DNA of 64,000 bases from Flagellimonas hadalis. GTDB taxonomy: Bacteria > Bacteroidota > Bacteroidia > Flavobacteriales > Flavobacteriaceae. The translations under genes and the position numbers were made by a program. The stretch's first letter is position 1; each line of letters starts with the position of its first letter. Of the stretch, positions 7,613 through 16,708 are shown piece after piece. Location of the stretch: positions 886,498-950,497 of the forward strand of contig NZ_VNIK02000001.1 of assembly GCF_007785775.2 (NCBI RefSeq), given 5' to 3'. Below the pieces are notes generated by a model, which had not been told where the DNA came from, did not search any database, and worked only from the letters and a program-made list of their open reading frames with translations.

Positions 7613-10012
7613 ATGCGCCACTCAATTCCATTTCTGTCCATGATAGCGGGTGTGCTTTTGCATGTCGCTATTTTCGTGTTGCCCTTTATTTCCAATGCAC
7701 AGTTCGATAAAAAAGATAACATTTCAGGTGCCATTTCGCTCCGCTCCCAGGCATCCATTCTTTTGACCGGGAAGAAAGACCTCGCATTCGATGCTATCAG
7801 AAGCAATACCGATCTGCCCTTTGTCCCTCTTTCCAGTTTGGAGGAAAACATGGGTTTTTCCCATGAAAGTTATTGGATCAGGTTCACTTTGGAAAACCCC
7901 GACCGGACAGCTTCTGAGTATTATCTGGAGACAGCAAGGCCCATTACCGACATTGTAGATCTTTATTTGGTGGACGAAGATGGCGATGTTCAGCGACAGC
8001 ATAGTGGAGATAAGATTCCGTTTTCAAAAAAGACCGTGGCACACCGAAAGTCCATTTTTGACATTAGTTTGGAACCCTTTCAAAAAATGGAGGTCTATAT
8101 CCACTTGAAAAGTGATGGTGAAGTAGTGATGACCCCGCTGCAATTGTATCCAAAGAATACGTTTTTTGAGCTGACCTATCAGGAACAGGTTTTTTACGGC
8201 TTCTTTTATGGGATATTGATACTGGCCTGCATCATCTACCTTTTTTTCTTTTTTGCACTGAAGGACAGTGCCTTTATATATTATGGCCTTTATGTACTCT
8301 TCATAGCCCTGATGCAGTTTTCGCTTGATGGATTTTTCCATCAATACTTTACCCCACAAGGTGGTTGGCTTTCCGATAGGGCGGTATTGCTCACCGCCTT
8401 TGTCTCACTTTTCTTCTTTGGAAAATATGGGGATACCTTTTTGAACTTGAAAAAGCATAGCCGATTATTGCACCTATCGGGCAAAGCTTTGGGCATTGGG
8501 ACACTTGCGGGAATCGCCATCCTCTGTGTGTCTCCGGCCTTACCCGCTTTTTGTTATCCACTTGCCAATGGCGTGGGCATCTTGGTCTTGGTCCACATGA
8601 TTGCTTCACTAGTGATGGTCAAGATGAAAAAGGTGAAAGTGGATCCCTACTTTGTCATCGGTATTTCTTTTTTGGTGCTTGGTTTTGTCATTTTCATCCT
8701 CAACAACTTCAATACCATAGAAAACTCTTTCTTCACCAACAATGGGGCAAAGTTTGGTATTGGACTGGAAATCATTTTCCTGTCCATCTCCATGAGCAAT
8801 AGGATTCGGGACCTTCGCATGGAGAATGAAAGGAACCAGCTATTGGCCCTTCAACGTGCGGAGGACATGAACGACATCAAATCGTCGTTTCTTTCAAACA
8901 TCAGCCACGAACTGAGAACACCCCTAAACCTAATCATGGGCATGGCAACATCGCTGCAACAAAACAAGAAAGAGACCGATCTGGAAGAAAAATGCAAACT
9001 CATTTTGAGTTCTTCCAAGAACCTTTTGGGATATATTGAGGACATCCTGGACTTTACCGTGATTGAGAAGGGTACCCAAGAACTGAAGCTGGTCTCTTTT
9101 GAACTTCCATCAACCTTATCAAAAGTCATGGAGGCACATCAGAAAAAGGCGGAGGCAAAGAACTTGGAGTTCGACTTCTCCTTCCAAGGATCCTTGCCGT
9201 CGAGAATCATTGGGGACAAGGGAAAACTGGTCCAGATATTGAACCATCTTCTTGACAATGCCATCAAATTCACCAATACCGGAAGCATAACCGTGGCCCT
9301 AAACTGCAAATACAAGGGCAAGAGCGGGGTGGTCTTGGATTTTTCCATTGAGGACACCGGCATTGGGATTTCCAAGGAAAAGATGAGCACTGTGTTTGAA
9401 TCGTTTACCAAAAAATCCTTTATGGACAAGAGGGAGTTCAGTGGTCTTGGTCTTGGTCTGTATATTGTTAAAAATTATGTGCACCTACATGGGGGGACAA
9501 TCAACATCACAAACAATGCACAACAGGGCACCACTTGCGAGCTGAGCCTAGGCTATGAAATGGACGACACAGAACTGGTGCTGGACCAAAATAAAGAGAT
9601 GGCCGCAACGGATAGTTTGGGCACACGGGACATTCTACTTGTAGAAGACAACAAAATGAACCAAACCGTGGTGAAACTATTGTTCAAAAAATGGGAAGAC
9701 ATCAACCTCACCATTGCAAATCATGGGAAGGAAGCCTTGGAAATCATGAAAGAGCAAGCTTTTGACCTTGTGCTAATGGACCTGCAAATGCCCGAAATGG
9801 ATGGTTTTGAAACAACCTCCAGGATCCGAAGTGGAAAGGCCAGCTGTGATCCCCAAATCCCCATTCTTGTGGTTACGGCTGACAGTACCAGCAAGACACG
9901 AAAGGAGATATTCAGATTGGGGGCCAATGACCTGATCACCAAACCAATCAACGGAGCATTGTTGTTTTCCAAAATGAAAAAGAACATCCCCAAAAAACCA
10001 TATGTAGCCTAA
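7613..10012 (+). CDS. 7TMR-DISM hybrid sensor histidine kinase/response regulator
   Basis: I start at the ATG at 7613 (MRHSIPF), which begins a signal peptide ending near ISNAQ; the upstream TTG at 7541 adds a non-signal extension. Order in the 799-residue protein: an extracytoplasmic 7TMR-DISMED2 beta domain (about 35-185, with SYWIRFTLEN), seven transmembrane helices (about 190-395), a HisKA dimerisation domain with H432 in SHELRTP, an HATPase domain (NHLLDNAIKF, DTGIGIS, GLGLGLYIV) and a C-terminal receiver domain with phospho-acceptor D723 in LVLMDLQMPEMDG. No DNA-binding output domain is fused, so a phosphorelay partner elsewhere is expected. The ligand is probably a carbohydrate or small molecule, as DISMED2 resembles carbohydrate-binding folds. 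Confidence 0.9.
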   Translation: MRHSIPFLSMIAGVLLHVAIFVLPFISNAQFDKKDNISGAISLRSQASILLTGKKDLAFDAIRSNTDLPFVPLSSLEENMGFSHESYWIRFTLENPDRTASEYYLETARPITDIVDLYLVDEDGDVQRQHSGDKIPFSKKTVAHRKSIFDISLEPFQKMEVYIHLKSDGEVVMTPLQLYPKNTFFELTYQEQVFYGFFYGILILACIIYLFFFFALKDSAFIYYGLYVLFIALMQFSLDGFFHQYFTPQGGWLSDRAVLLTAFVSLFFFGKYGDTFLNLKKHSRLLHLSGKALGIGTLAGIAILCVSPALPAFCYPLANGVGILVLVHMIASLVMVKMKKVKVDPYFVIGISFLVLGFVIFILNNFNTIENSFFTNNGAKFGIGLEIIFLSISMSNRIRDLRMENERNQLLALQRAEDMNDIKSSFLSNISHELRTPLNLIMGMATSLQQNKKETDLEEKCKLILSSSKNLLGYIEDILDFTVIEKGTQELKLVSFELPSTLSKVMEAHQKKAEAKNLEFDFSFQGSLPSRIIGDKGKLVQILNHLLDNAIKFTNTGSITVALNCKYKGKSGVVLDFSIEDTGIGISKEKMSTVFESFTKKSFMDKREFSGLGLGLYIVKNYVHLHGGTINITNNAQQGTTCELSLGYEMDDTELVLDQNKEMAATDSLGTRDILLVEDNKMNQTVVKLLFKKWEDINLTIANHGKEALEIMKEQAFDLVLMDLQMPEMDGFETTSRIRSGKASCDPQIPILVVTADSTSKTRKEIFRLGANDLITKPINGALLFSKMKKNIPKKPYVA

Positions 10013-10018
10013 GGTCCT

Positions 10019-10174
10019 ATGAAATTTGCTGGATACCACTATGCAAACAAGAGCCTTCACTACAGTGAGAATGCAGCAATGAACATCTTCACACTTGACC
10101 AAGCCGAACGGATGCAATATGTGCTGAAAAACCATACCGGGAGGATGAGCCTACTGACGGGTCCGGCCCTTTGA
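10019..10174 (+). pseudogene. Possible C-terminal remnant of an M43-family metalloprotease
   Basis: A 51-codon open frame begins 6 bp after the kinase stop codon. Its sequence (HYSENAAMNIFTLDQAERMQ, then YVLKNHTGRMSLLTGPAL) resembles the extreme C-terminus of pappalysin-like M43 zinc proteases of Flavobacteriia, where NYMDYS.D.CMNMFT..Q..RM..VL is typical. The catalytic HExxH and Met-turn are absent. It is either a leftover from a deletion that brought the kinase next to the former protease end, or a chance small frame. The match is from memory of the motif and was not checked by search. Confidence 0.4.
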
Positions 10175-10196
10175 CGACCGCCTTTATGCAGGGCCG
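10164..10196. terminator. Hairpin between convergent kinase and SDR genes
   Basis: CGGCCCT (10164-10170) pairs with AGGGCCG (10190-10196). There is no clear T-tract on either side. A terminator is likely only because it separates two convergent genes. Confidence 0.3.
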
Positions 10197-10199
10197 TGC

Positions 10200-10859
10200 C
10201 TATCTGATCATGGAAATGAACTCGTCCTTGACACCTTCGCCGATGACCACGGAGTTATAAGTGCAATTTTTCATGGCGACGGGGTCAAAACTGTACATCT
10301 TTATTTTGGAGGGCTTGAACTCCTTGCATTGCAAGTGGGTGAACATGTTGAGTGCCGCTTTGGAAGTAGAGTATGCGGTAAGACTGTATCCTGAATAACA
10401 AAAAGATTCATCCTTCATCTTGCTGATGTCTCCCAACGAACTGGTAATGTTGATGATACGGGGATCATCACTTTTCTTTAGCAAGGGCTTGAGTGCTTGA
10501 ATGACGCGTATGACAGAAAAGAAATTGATTTCGTAAACTTCTTTGATATCGTCTATGTTGATCTGGTCTATTTTGTGCCCAAAACCATTCACGATTTCCG
10601 CGTTGTTGATCAACAGGTCCAACTTCCCATAAGATTCACAAATGGTCTTTTCGAATGCTGCAAGGCTATCCGGGGACGTAAAATCAACTTCAAGGAGTTT
10701 AAAATCCCTTGGCCTTTCATCTTGGGCAATGAGCTTAGCATAACTCTCCTTGCAAGCAGCGATCACAACCTCATAATGGTTGTCTTTTAGGATACTTGCA
10801 AATTTCTTGCTCAATCCATTACCTGCTTCCGTGACAACAGCAACATTCTTCTCATTCAT
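10200..10859 (-). CDS. Short-chain dehydrogenase/reductase-like protein with degenerate cofactor motif
   Basis: A 219-residue SDR fold. The catalytic Ser region (INITSSLGDI), the YSTSK motif (Tyr and Lys at about 165 and 169) and the Asn of YEINFFSVI are all present. The N-terminal nucleotide loop, normally TGxxxGxG, reads TEAGNGLS, so the first and last glycines are lost. The structural NNAG motif reads NNAE. NAD(P)H binding may therefore be weakened, or the protein may have a regulatory role. It ends at MIR with a slightly short C-terminus compared with 230-250 residue classical members. It lies downstream of the AraC gene, 103 bp away on the same strand. Confidence 0.8.
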   Translation of the reverse strand: MNEKNVAVVTEAGNGLSKKFASILKDNHYEVVIAACKESYAKLIAQDERPRDFKLLEVDFTSPDSLAAFEKTICESYGKLDLLINNAEIVNGFGHKIDQINIDDIKEVYEINFFSVIRVIQALKPLLKKSDDPRIINITSSLGDISKMKDESFCYSGYSLTAYSTSKAALNMFTHLQCKEFKPSKIKMYSFDPVAMKNCTYNSVVIGEGVKDEFISMIR

Positions 10860-10962
10860 TACAATCCATTTAAAACATTTTACAAATTTAGCATATGGTC
10901 TTTCATGGTTAAAAACATAGTGTTCAAAATAATTTGGTCGGTCCGGTCATTCCATCACTGCA

Positions 10963-11862
10963 TTACATCCTCCTAAACTGATTGGGGGTGAGCCCACTTA
11001 AATTCTTGAAGAACCTCGTAAAATGTGTCGGTTCTTGAAAATTCAATCTGTAGGCAATCTCCGCAATGTCCAATCCCGAGTATTTCAGGAGGCTCTTGCT
11101 TTCTATCAAAAGTCGTTCCTGAATAATATCCTTGGCACTTTTGCCTGTCAATTTTTTTATGGTCGTTGTCAAATAGTTGGGGGTAATGTTCAGCTCTTCC
11201 GCATAGTCTCCCACATTTTTGGTGTCCACATACATTTTATCCACCAATGCCTCAAACTGGTTTGCAATGACCTGTGCCCTGGACAGATGGTTCTCGGTGG
11301 TCTTGTGCCGCTCATGGATGGCCTTGCAAAAAAAGAGCAACGAGCCCAGCATGCCTTCCAGCATCCTTTCTTGGTAGGGATGCGGGTTCTTGAACACGGA
11401 GTGCATGCGTTCCAAATCCAGGTTCAATGATTCATGTTCCTCTTCGGTGAGCATCATGACACTGTTTTCCGTCATTTTCAGAAAGGGGAAATCATGGGTC
11501 AAATCCGGGAACGAATTCATCAAAAACTCCTTTCGGAACATCACAAAAAAACCAGAGATGTTCTTGTCCCTAAACCACGAAACGACCTGCCCCGGAACAA
11601 CGAACCAAAGTGGAAGTCCATCAAAATCCAACAAATGTGTATTGAGGTTGAACTTACTTTCCCCTGTATAATTGAGCAATCCGATCTGATAAAACCCTTG
11701 TCGATAAGGGGGCATACAACTTCTGATGGAGGGTCCCATATCCTCTACCTGAAAAACATCAAAGTTTGGAATATGACTTTTATGAGCAAAGCCGATCGCC
11801 TCATGATGATCATGTGGGTTTTCAAAAACAGGAATATCTGCCTTGCTCAAATTTTTCTCCAT
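10963..11862 (-). CDS. AraC-family transcriptional regulator
   Basis: A protein of about 299 residues with an N-terminal cupin-like sensing domain (MEKNLSKADIPVF, SCMPPYRQGFYQIGLLNY) and a C-terminal AraC HTH pair (VGDYAEELNITPNYLTTTIKKLTGKS and IAEIAYRLNFQEPTHFTRFFKN, ending GLTPNQFRRM). I chose the ATG ending at 11862; an upstream ATG at 11880 would add six residues. It follows the outer-membrane efflux gene by 54 bp on the same strand, so it could be co-transcribed with and regulate the RND pump, or the SDR gene downstream. Ligand unknown. Confidence 0.85.
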   Translation of the reverse strand: MEKNLSKADIPVFENPHDHHEAIGFAHKSHIPNFDVFQVEDMGPSIRSCMPPYRQGFYQIGLLNYTGESKFNLNTHLLDFDGLPLWFVVPGQVVSWFRDKNISGFFVMFRKEFLMNSFPDLTHDFPFLKMTENSVMMLTEEEHESLNLDLERMHSVFKNPHPYQERMLEGMLGSLLFFCKAIHERHKTTENHLSRAQVIANQFEALVDKMYVDTKNVGDYAEELNITPNYLTTTIKKLTGKSAKDIIQERLLIESKSLLKYSGLDIAEIAYRLNFQEPTHFTRFFKNLSGLTPNQFRRM

Positions 11863-11916
11863 ATCATATAGATGGACCATGTATTAGTCCATATCAAATT
11901 GACAATCTTACACTTT

Positions 11917-13389
11917 TCAGTCTTGCTTGGCCCCTATGAGGTCCATGGCCTCCATTTTATCGTCCAATTCTTCCTCGGAAACGATTTCCCATCCCCCGCC
12001 CAAGGCCTTATAAATGGCGACCAAGGATCTTGCAGAGGATATTTCACTCAAAGCCAAGGTGTTTTCTGCCTGCAACAAGGCATTGTCAGCACTAAGGTAA
12101 TCAATGAAATTATCCAGTCCGGCATTAAAACGTTGCTGGGCAAAGGTGGCCGCCTCGGCACTGGCCTTGGACGATGTTCTCAGGATTTCCCTTCTTTTGA
12201 GCTCTTGCGTGAAATTGCTCAACGAGGTCTTGATTTCCTCCAATCCTTCCAAAACTGTTTTTTCATATTGGTTGAGCGCTGCCAAAGTTAGCGCATCGTC
12301 CCGTTTGATCTGCTGTCTTACCCTTCCCAGATCAAAGGCGGCCCAACTTATATTGGGGAAAATACTCCATGTAAACGATTCCTTGCTCCCAAAGTTCGAA
12401 AAATCTATGGCCGAAAAACCAATGGACCCTCCAAATGCAATCTTTGGGTACAGGTTGGCCACGGAAATATTGTACTGGGCTATCCGTTGCTGTAATAGGG
12501 CTTCCGCACGCCTTACGTCCGGTCTGCGACGCAACATTTCGTCAATATCGCCGAGAGCCACGGAGGCTGGCAAACTGGGCAAAGGCTGCTTGTTCACCAC
12601 CGAAGCATCCAAATTTCCGGGAACGCTGCCCACTAGGACGCTCAGGCTATTCTTCAGGGCTTCTATCCTTGCCTCTATCGGGGGTATGCTCGCCCGCGTC
12701 ATTTCCAACTGTGCCAATGCCCGCGATACGTCCAAACTATTACTGGTACCGGCCTCGGATAATTTGACCGTCAGATTATAGGTCTCTTGCTGCCCTTCCA
12801 GATTCCGTTTGGCGATGTCCAATAAATATTGGTTGCCCCTCAGCTCGAGATAGTTGTTCGCCACTTCGGCAAAAATACTGATGTACACCCCGTGCATATC
12901 GGCCAAGGCCTGTTGTCTGTTGGCATAGGCCCCTTTGATCCTGTTGGACACCCTTCCAAATACATCCACTTCCCAGAAAGCATCAAAACTTGCATTGTAG
13001 GTACTGTAGGTGGGGTTGACTCCCGACACAAAAACATTTTCCCCCAATCGCGTTCGTGTATAACCGCCATTTGCGGTGATGCTTGGCAAGCGGTCCCACT
13101 TGGTTTCCTTGAGCATGGCCCTGGCTGCCTGAAAATTGGCGACCGCTGAGTTGATATCCAAATTGTGTGCCCTCGCCCTATTGATCAGACTGTCCAATAC
13201 GGGATCGTTGAACTCCGACCACCATTCCGTTGCAATGGCAGTACTTTCAAATGTTGCATCTTCCAATTCGGTCTTGAGAAAATCCTTCCGTACCGAAATG
13301 ATATCCCCTGTGTCGTGCGTCCTTTTCTGTATCCCACACGAGCTGATCAACAGGGCCAGGACCATCATTACATATATATTTTTCATCAT
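11917..13389 (-). CDS. RND efflux outer-membrane lipoprotein (NodT/OprM type)
   Basis: A 490-residue TolC-like channel subunit. The N-terminus is a lipoprotein signal peptide with lipobox LLISSC. Two OEP repeats follow, with typical segments: WWSEFNDPVLDSLINRA at the start, YLELRGNQYLLDIAKRN in the first hairpin, and RRRPDVRRAEALLQ. It ends in a longer acidic tail. OprM-type proteins trimerise and form the outer-membrane exit duct for RND pumps. The gene starts 7 bp after the end of the pump gene and completes the periplasmic adaptor-pump-duct operon. Confidence 0.93.
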   Translation of the reverse strand: MMKNIYVMMVLALLISSCGIQKRTHDTGDIISVRKDFLKTELEDATFESTAIATEWWSEFNDPVLDSLINRARAHNLDINSAVANFQAARAMLKETKWDRLPSITANGGYTRTRLGENVFVSGVNPTYSTYNASFDAFWEVDVFGRVSNRIKGAYANRQQALADMHGVYISIFAEVANNYLELRGNQYLLDIAKRNLEGQQETYNLTVKLSEAGTSNSLDVSRALAQLEMTRASIPPIEARIEALKNSLSVLVGSVPGNLDASVVNKQPLPSLPASVALGDIDEMLRRRPDVRRAEALLQQRIAQYNISVANLYPKIAFGGSIGFSAIDFSNFGSKESFTWSIFPNISWAAFDLGRVRQQIKRDDALTLAALNQYEKTVLEGLEEIKTSLSNFTQELKRREILRTSSKASAEAATFAQQRFNAGLDNFIDYLSADNALLQAENTLALSEISSARSLVAIYKALGGGWEIVSEEELDDKMEAMDLIGAKQD

Positions 13390-13396
13390 CTTACTT

Positions 13397-16300
13397 TTAA
13401 GCGTTCAGTGCATTGGGCACCTGTTCTATTTCTCTTTCATTGCTACGGGTCGTCCATTTCCTTCCCAAATAGTAGAATACCGGGGTAAGGAAGACACCGA
13501 ACAAGGTCACTCCGAGCATTCCACTGAACACGGCAATTCCCAAAGAAACCCTTAGTTCAGCGCCTGCACCTGTGGCCAAGGCCAAGGGTACAACGCCTAG
13601 AATAAAGGCCATTGCGGTCATCAAAATGGGTCGCAACCTCAGTTTGGATGCTTCTATTACCGCTGTTTTCAATTCGGTTCCCTGCTCTTCCAATTGTTTT
13701 GCAAATTCCACGATCAAAATGGCATTCTTGCTGGCCAGACCCACGAGCACCACCAACCCTATCTGCACCATGATGTTATTGTCCAATCCGGCAAGGTCTA
13801 TTCCCAAGATGGCGAACAACAGTACCATGGGCACAATAAAGATCACGGCAAGCGGCAGGACCAAACTTTCAAATTGTGCCGCGAGCAACAGAAAGACAAA
13901 GACCACGGCCAAAAGGAATGCTATCCCGGCCGTATTTCCGGCCTTTTTCTCCTGATAGGCGATTTCTGTCCACTGGAAGGAAATGCCCGGGGGCAGTATC
14001 TCTTCGGCCAACTGTTCCATACGTTCCAATGCCTGTCCGGAACTGTACCCCGGTGAAAAATCACCGTTCAAAGAGGCGGATGGGTACAAATTGAACCTAG
14101 GTATCCGCGAGGCACCGGCAATGTTCTCCTGCTTGGCAATGGTCCCCAAGGGCACCATGTCCCCGGCATTGTTGCGTACCCTGATCTTGGATATGTCCTC
14201 CGGGGTCAATCGGTTTGGGGCATCGGCCTGGGCGGTCACCTGAAATGTCCGTCCCAGATAATTGAACTCATTGACAAACGCAGAACCCATATAAATTTCA
14301 AGGGACTGGAATATTTCCTCAACATTGACCCCTAATTTTTCTGCCTTCACCCGGTCTACGTCCAAGTACAATTGAGGTGTTTGGTTGTTGAAGAAGGTAA
14401 AGACGTTGCTCAACACGGGATCTTGGTTGGCAGCCATGGCAAGTGCATTTGTGGCTTCCAATAGCTTATCCGTACCCAAGTTTGCCCGGTCCTGCACCAT
14501 CATCTTGAATCCTCCCGCATTACCAATACCACTTACGGATGGGGGTGGTATCACAAACACAATGGCATCATCGATTTGGGACAATTTTCCACGCATGGTC
14601 GCCAACAGTTCCTCATACCCAATTCCCCTGTCGTTCCTTTCCTCAAAATCATCAAGGGTCTGGAACACTGCTGCTGAATGGGACGCATTGGTAAACGATG
14701 CAGGATCGAAGCCTGTAAAGGAAACAGCGGTATCAATACCATCGATTTCCAAGGAAATATCCAATACATCCTGCACCACTTCATCCGTTCGTGATAGGGA
14801 TGACCCAGGGGGCAATTGGATCAAGGTGATGAAATATTGCTGGTCCATGGCAGGAATGAACCCTTTGGGCACCCTGCCAAACTCCAATCCGGTGAGCAAG
14901 ATGAGTCCAAAATAGACCACCAATACCATTACCGATGTCCTTACCAATCGCTGGACCCCTCTTCCATATCGTTCCGAAAGGTTTTCCATGAACTGGTTGA
15001 ACTTGTTCCCTATATAAGCAAAAGGTTTGAGCAAGGGAATGGTCTTCCTTCCCTCCTCCTTTTCTTCGTGGCGCATCAACAAAGCAGCCATGGCGGGACT
15101 CAAGGTCAATGACACAAAGACTGAAATTGCCGTGGCCACCGCAATGGTCACCCCAAATTGTTTATAGAATTGACCGGATATGCCTTCAAGAAAAGCCGTT
15201 GGAATAAAAACGGCGATCAGCACCAGACCTATGGCCACCAATGCGCCACCAACTTCATCCATGGTCTTGAAAGCTGCCTCTTTGGGCGAATAGCCTTTCT
15301 TTAGATACCGTTCCATGTTTTCCACCACCACAATGGCGTCATCGACCACAATACCAATGGCCAGCACCAGACCGAACAGGGTCAAGGTGTTCAGGGAAAA
15401 CCCAATGGCCTGCATCACGGCAAAGGTTCCTACCAGGGAAACAGGGATGGCCAAAATTGGGATGATCGCCGCACGCCATGATTGCAGGAACAGCAGAATG
15501 ACCAATACGACCAGGATGATGGCCTCAAATATGGTGCGATAGACCTCATCCACCGATTTTTGGATAAACTCGGTCGGGTTATAGGCAATCTCATACTTCA
15601 GGTCCTCCGGGAAATTCTTTGAAAGCTCTTTCATTCTGTCCTGGATCTCTGCAGCAGTTTCCAAGGCATTCCCTCCCGGTTGCTGGAAAATGGGCATGGC
15701 AATGGCGGGATTTTTTCCCAAGTAACCGCGGGTGGCATAATTTTGGGCACCCAGTTCCGCTCTTCCCACATCCTTTAACCGAACGATACGGCCATTGTCC
15801 TGGGATTTGATGATCACGTTTTCGAACTGTTCCGTTGTCACCAATTTGCCCTGGGTCTGAATGTTCACCTCAAAGGCAGTTTGGCTCCCCGAAGGCAATG
15901 CATTGAGCGTACCACCGGCAATCTGGACGTTTTGGGCGCGTAAGGCGGCCACTACCTCTGCCGCTGTCATATCGAGGCTGGCGATCTTATCGGGATCCAG
16001 CCAGATCCGCATGGCATATTCCGCGGCCCCAAAAATCTGAATGTCCCCGATTCCCTTGATCCTGGCCAACTCATCCTTCAATTGTAGTACGGCATAGTTG
16101 CCCATATAGATTTGATCGTACGTATTGTTGGGGGAATACATATTGACCACCATCAACATATCAGGGGACACTTTTTTGGTCGTGATCCCCAATCTTCTCA
16201 CGGATTCTGGCAAACGGGGCTCCGCTATGGCCACCCTGTTCTGTACCTGTACCTGTGCCTTGTCCAAATCTGTACCCAACTCAAAGGTCACCTGTAGAAT

Positions 16301-16570
16301 GACACGTCCGTCTGCAGATGATTGTGAGGTCATATAGATCATGTCCTCCACCCCATTGATTTCCTTTTCCAACGGAGCCGCAACGGTTTCCGAGAGTGTC
16401 TTCGCGTTCGCGCCCGGGTACATGGCCACCACCTCTATGGTAGGGGGCGCCACATCGGGAAACTGCGATGTGGGCAAGGACATGTATGCCAATCCTCCAA
16501 CGATCAGTATGAGCACACTCAATACTGCTGCAAAAATTGGTCTTTTTATAAAAATGTGACTAAACTTCAT
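13397..16570 (-). CDS. RND multidrug efflux pump, HAE-1 (AcrB-like) inner-membrane subunit
   Basis: A 1057-residue permease of the usual length. It starts with the first transmembrane helix (FIKRPIFAAVLSVLILIVGG), has two large periplasmic loops and 12 predicted helices, and carries the proton-relay Asp pair in helix four (GIVVDDAIVVVENMERY, near residue 407). The signature GIDTAVSFTG and ATGAGAELRVSLGIAVFSG segments are typical of HAE-1 pumps. It should export hydrophobic or amphiphilic compounds using the proton motive force. It lies between the adaptor gene (138 bp upstream) and the duct gene (7 bp downstream). Confidence 0.95.
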   Translation of the reverse strand: MKFSHIFIKRPIFAAVLSVLILIVGGLAYMSLPTSQFPDVAPPTIEVVAMYPGANAKTLSETVAAPLEKEINGVEDMIYMTSQSSADGRVILQVTFELGTDLDKAQVQVQNRVAIAEPRLPESVRRLGITTKKVSPDMLMVVNMYSPNNTYDQIYMGNYAVLQLKDELARIKGIGDIQIFGAAEYAMRIWLDPDKIASLDMTAAEVVAALRAQNVQIAGGTLNALPSGSQTAFEVNIQTQGKLVTTEQFENVIIKSQDNGRIVRLKDVGRAELGAQNYATRGYLGKNPAIAMPIFQQPGGNALETAAEIQDRMKELSKNFPEDLKYEIAYNPTEFIQKSVDEVYRTIFEAIILVVLVILLFLQSWRAAIIPILAIPVSLVGTFAVMQAIGFSLNTLTLFGLVLAIGIVVDDAIVVVENMERYLKKGYSPKEAAFKTMDEVGGALVAIGLVLIAVFIPTAFLEGISGQFYKQFGVTIAVATAISVFVSLTLSPAMAALLMRHEEKEEGRKTIPLLKPFAYIGNKFNQFMENLSERYGRGVQRLVRTSVMVLVVYFGLILLTGLEFGRVPKGFIPAMDQQYFITLIQLPPGSSLSRTDEVVQDVLDISLEIDGIDTAVSFTGFDPASFTNASHSAAVFQTLDDFEERNDRGIGYEELLATMRGKLSQIDDAIVFVIPPPSVSGIGNAGGFKMMVQDRANLGTDKLLEATNALAMAANQDPVLSNVFTFFNNQTPQLYLDVDRVKAEKLGVNVEEIFQSLEIYMGSAFVNEFNYLGRTFQVTAQADAPNRLTPEDISKIRVRNNAGDMVPLGTIAKQENIAGASRIPRFNLYPSASLNGDFSPGYSSGQALERMEQLAEEILPPGISFQWTEIAYQEKKAGNTAGIAFLLAVVFVFLLLAAQFESLVLPLAVIFIVPMVLLFAILGIDLAGLDNNIMVQIGLVVLVGLASKNAILIVEFAKQLEEQGTELKTAVIEASKLRLRPILMTAMAFILGVVPLALATGAGAELRVSLGIAVFSGMLGVTLFGVFLTPVFYYLGRKWTTRSNEREIEQVPNALNA

Positions 16571-16708
16571 AATTCTAGATCATTTGAGATTGGGCAATAG
16601 GATTCCCTTGCTCCCTTATGTCCAAACCCATTGTGACCTGGCGAAAAGGAGCTCCCTATCAAAAGGGGCAATCTGTTTTTTTAGTTTTTACTACGTATGT
16701 CGATTTGG

